From positions 1-8,814 of the forward strand of contig JALRGZ010000027.1 of NCBI GenBank assembly GCA_023253295.1: a stretch of 8,814 bases of DNA, written 5' to 3'. The position numbers and the translations under genes are program-made. The notes beneath the pieces are model-generated. The model was given only the letters and a program-made list of their open reading frames with translations, did not search any database and was not told where the DNA came from. The DNA is from Flavobacterium sp. (lineage in GTDB: Bacteria > Bacteroidota > Bacteroidia > Flavobacteriales > Flavobacteriaceae). Numbering within the stretch: the stretch's first letter is position 1; each line of letters opens with the position of its first letter. Below are positions 8,074-8,814 of this stretch, piece by piece.

Positions 8074-8556
8074 ATGAGAATTCCAGGTTTATTTTGTTTG
8101 TTGTTTGCTAGCGCCATTTTTGTGAGTTGTAAAAAAGATCAAAGCGCAAAAGATACTAAGGATGCTAAAGTAAAAGCTGATATAGTAGTCAATACAGAAT
8201 GTTACAAGGCATTGTATGATAGTGATACCATTGATTTAAAGTTAAATACTTTAGAAAGTGGGAAAATCTCTGGGGATATGGTTATGAAGCTCAATCAAAT
8301 GCCTAACAAGATAGGGGAAATATATGGAGATTTTCATGGCGATACTTTAATGGTTAGCTATACTTTTATCGATCAGGGGAATGATAAAATTACATACAAG
8401 AATCCAATGGCTTTCTTAAAAAAAGACAGTTTATTGATTTTAGGTAATGGAAAAATGGAGACAACTATGGGAGCTACTTATTTCGTAAAAGGTGAACCAA
8501 TTGACTTTGAAAATGTAAAATACAAATTCTCAAAGGTAGATTGTGAAGATAAATAA
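8074..8556 (+). CDS. Small lipoprotein of unknown function
   Basis: I do not recognise this 160-residue protein. It starts at an ATG followed by a lipoprotein signal peptide: a hydrophobic run and lipobox FVSC with Cys19 as the lipidated residue. The next stretch, to about residue 36, is a charged Lys/Asp linker (KKDQSAKDTKDAKVKAD). The remaining 120 or so residues alternate short beta-like segments, with SGKISGDMVMKLN and GEIYGDFHGDTLMVSY suggesting a small beta-barrel or beta-sheet fold. Two further cysteines, Cys43 and Cys157, near the ends of the mature domain, could form a disulfide. It is separated from the GH31 gene by 160 bases and is followed by its own strong terminator, so it is probably a single-gene unit. 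Nothing ties it to starch use. Confidence 0.85.
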   Translation: MRIPGLFCLLFASAIFVSCKKDQSAKDTKDAKVKADIVVNTECYKALYDSDTIDLKLNTLESGKISGDMVMKLNQMPNKIGEIYGDFHGDTLMVSYTFIDQGNDKITYKNPMAFLKKDSLLILGNGKMETTMGATYFVKGEPIDFENVKYKFSKVDCEDK

Positions 8557-8580
8557 TATTATTTTGAGGATAAAAATGAA

Positions 8581-8613
8581 AGCCTGTAAATTTTAAGTTT
8601 ACAGGCTTTTTTT
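8581..8613 (+). terminator. Rho-independent terminator after the small lipoprotein gene
   Basis: A perfect 10-base stem, AGCCTGTAAA (8581-8590) pairing with TTTACAGGCT (8598-8607), has a 7-base loop and is followed by an unbroken run of T to 8613. It begins 24 bases after the lipoprotein stop codon and ends just before the tRNA-like remnant. Confidence 0.92.
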
Positions 8614-8658
8614 GTGGAGAATACCGTCCCGACACTTCGGGAGAATCGGTCGCCTCTA
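8614..8658 (-). pseudogene. Broken copy of the 3' half of tRNA-Ala, interrupted by a palindrome
   Basis: Read on the + strand, 8614-8626 is identical to 8698-8710 of the tRNA-Ala gene (acceptor 3' end and part of the T arm), and 8643-8658 matches 8716-8731 with one mismatch (rest of T arm, variable loop, edge of the anticodon stem). Between them, the tRNA's five bases 8711-8715 are replaced by the 16-base perfect palindrome TCCCGA-CACT-TCGGGA (8627-8642). The 5' half of the tRNA is absent, so it cannot be functional. It may be the scar of an element that used the tRNA 3' end as attachment site, or a decayed tandem tRNA copy. Confidence 0.75.
8627..8642. repeat. Short perfect palindrome inside the tRNA remnant
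   Basis: TCCCGA (8627-8632) and TCGGGA (8637-8642) are exact inverted copies around the loop CACT. The stem is GC-rich in an otherwise AT-rich region. There is no T run on either side, so it is unlikely to be a terminator. Short palindromes with TCCCGA/TCGGGA ends may be dispersed in flavobacterial genomes; that cannot be tested from one copy. Confidence 0.6.
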
Positions 8659-8661
8659 AAT

Positions 8662-8691
8662 AAAAAAACTCAAGCCAATTGACTTGAGTTT
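8662..8691 (-). terminator. Rho-independent terminator of the tRNA-Ala transcript
   Basis: Reading the - strand, a 9-base perfect stem AAACTCAAG/CTTGAGTTT (8691-8683 with 8674-8666) and an 8-base loop are followed by a T run (the A run 8662-8668 on the + strand). It starts 4 bases beyond the encoded CCA end of the tRNA. On the + strand the stem is not followed by a T tract, which fixes the direction. Confidence 0.85.
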
Positions 8692-8695
8692 GAGT

Positions 8696-8772
8696 TGGTG
8701 GAGAATACCGGATTCGAACCGGTCGCCTCTACGCTGCCAGCGTAGCGCTCTAGCCAAATGAGCTAATCCCCC
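8696..8772 (-). tRNA. tRNA-Ala (anticodon GGC), with encoded CCA
   Basis: The - strand folds into a complete 77-base tRNA. The acceptor arm is GGGGGAT pairing with ATTCTCC, including the G3:U70 wobble pair that identifies alanine tRNAs. The D arm is GCTC...GAGC, the anticodon stem CTACG/CGTAG encloses the loop CTGGCAG with anticodon GGC (reads GCC and GCU), and the T arm is ACCGG-TTCGAAT-CCGGT. The discriminator base is A (8699) and CCA is encoded at 8698-8696. Its own terminator follows at once, and no other tRNA is adjacent within the window, so it is probably transcribed alone or as the last gene of a unit to the right. Confidence 0.97.
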
Positions 8773-8806
8773 AATATGTTTGCACGGTTGTTTTTTTCAA
8801 TGCATG

Positions 8807-8814
8807 GCAAATAT
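8807..8814 (-). promoter_or_regulatory. Possible -7 box of the tRNA-Ala promoter, cut by the window edge
   Basis: Read on the - strand, the window begins ATATTTG (8814-8808). If the next base outside the window is T on that strand, this completes TAnnTTTG, the Bacteroidota -7 element, about 35 bases before the mature tRNA 5' end. The distance is reasonable, but the -33 element lies outside the window. Confidence 0.25.

Noticed and set aside
8666..8691. The AAACTCAAG/CTTGAGTTT hairpin as a second + strand terminator for the lipoprotein gene
   Set aside because: On the + strand it is followed by GAGTTGG rather than T residues; the T run is on the - strand, after the tRNA.

Overview
The window comes from a low-GC Bacteroidota genome, most likely Flavobacterium or a close relative. 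Four things support this: AT-rich coding DNA; starts without clear Shine-Dalgarno sequences; a C-terminal sorting domain of the type IX secretion system (T9SS); and starch-utilisation (Sus-like) enzymes next to lipoproteins. All protein genes read on the + strand, and a single tRNA gene at the right edge reads on the - strand.

Positions 1-4918 look like the downstream end of a starch/maltodextrin polysaccharide utilisation locus. First comes the 3' part of a GH13 alpha-amylase-type enzyme with a T9SS tail, open to the left window edge. Two bases later starts a lipoprotein made of two fibronectin-III-like modules, and 19 bases after that a SusA-type neopullulanase/cyclomaltodextrinase with a Sec signal peptide. 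The tight spacing suggests one transcript; any susC/susD/susE genes would lie to the left, outside the window. Positions 4919-5420 hold no intact gene but contain a short decayed piece that resembles the start of a beta-propeller sensor/regulator. Positions 5421-7913 encode a secreted GH31 glycosidase without a T9SS tail, so probably periplasmic. The proposed working order is: cell-surface amylase cuts starch, the FN3 lipoprotein may hold substrate or enzyme at the surface, then SusA-like and GH31 enzymes in the periplasm reduce imported oligosaccharides to small sugars.

Positions 8074-8556 encode a small unrecognised lipoprotein with its own strong terminator. The right end holds tRNA-Ala(GGC) on the - strand with its own terminator, and beyond that a broken copy of the 3' half of the same tRNA, interrupted by a perfect short palindrome.

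I see no CRISPR array, transposase, phage gene or clearly new multi-gene system. The observations most worth a second look are the regulator remnant between the two glycosidase genes, the interrupted tRNA copy, the undescribed FN3 lipoprotein inside the operon, and the uncertain substrate of the GH31 enzyme.
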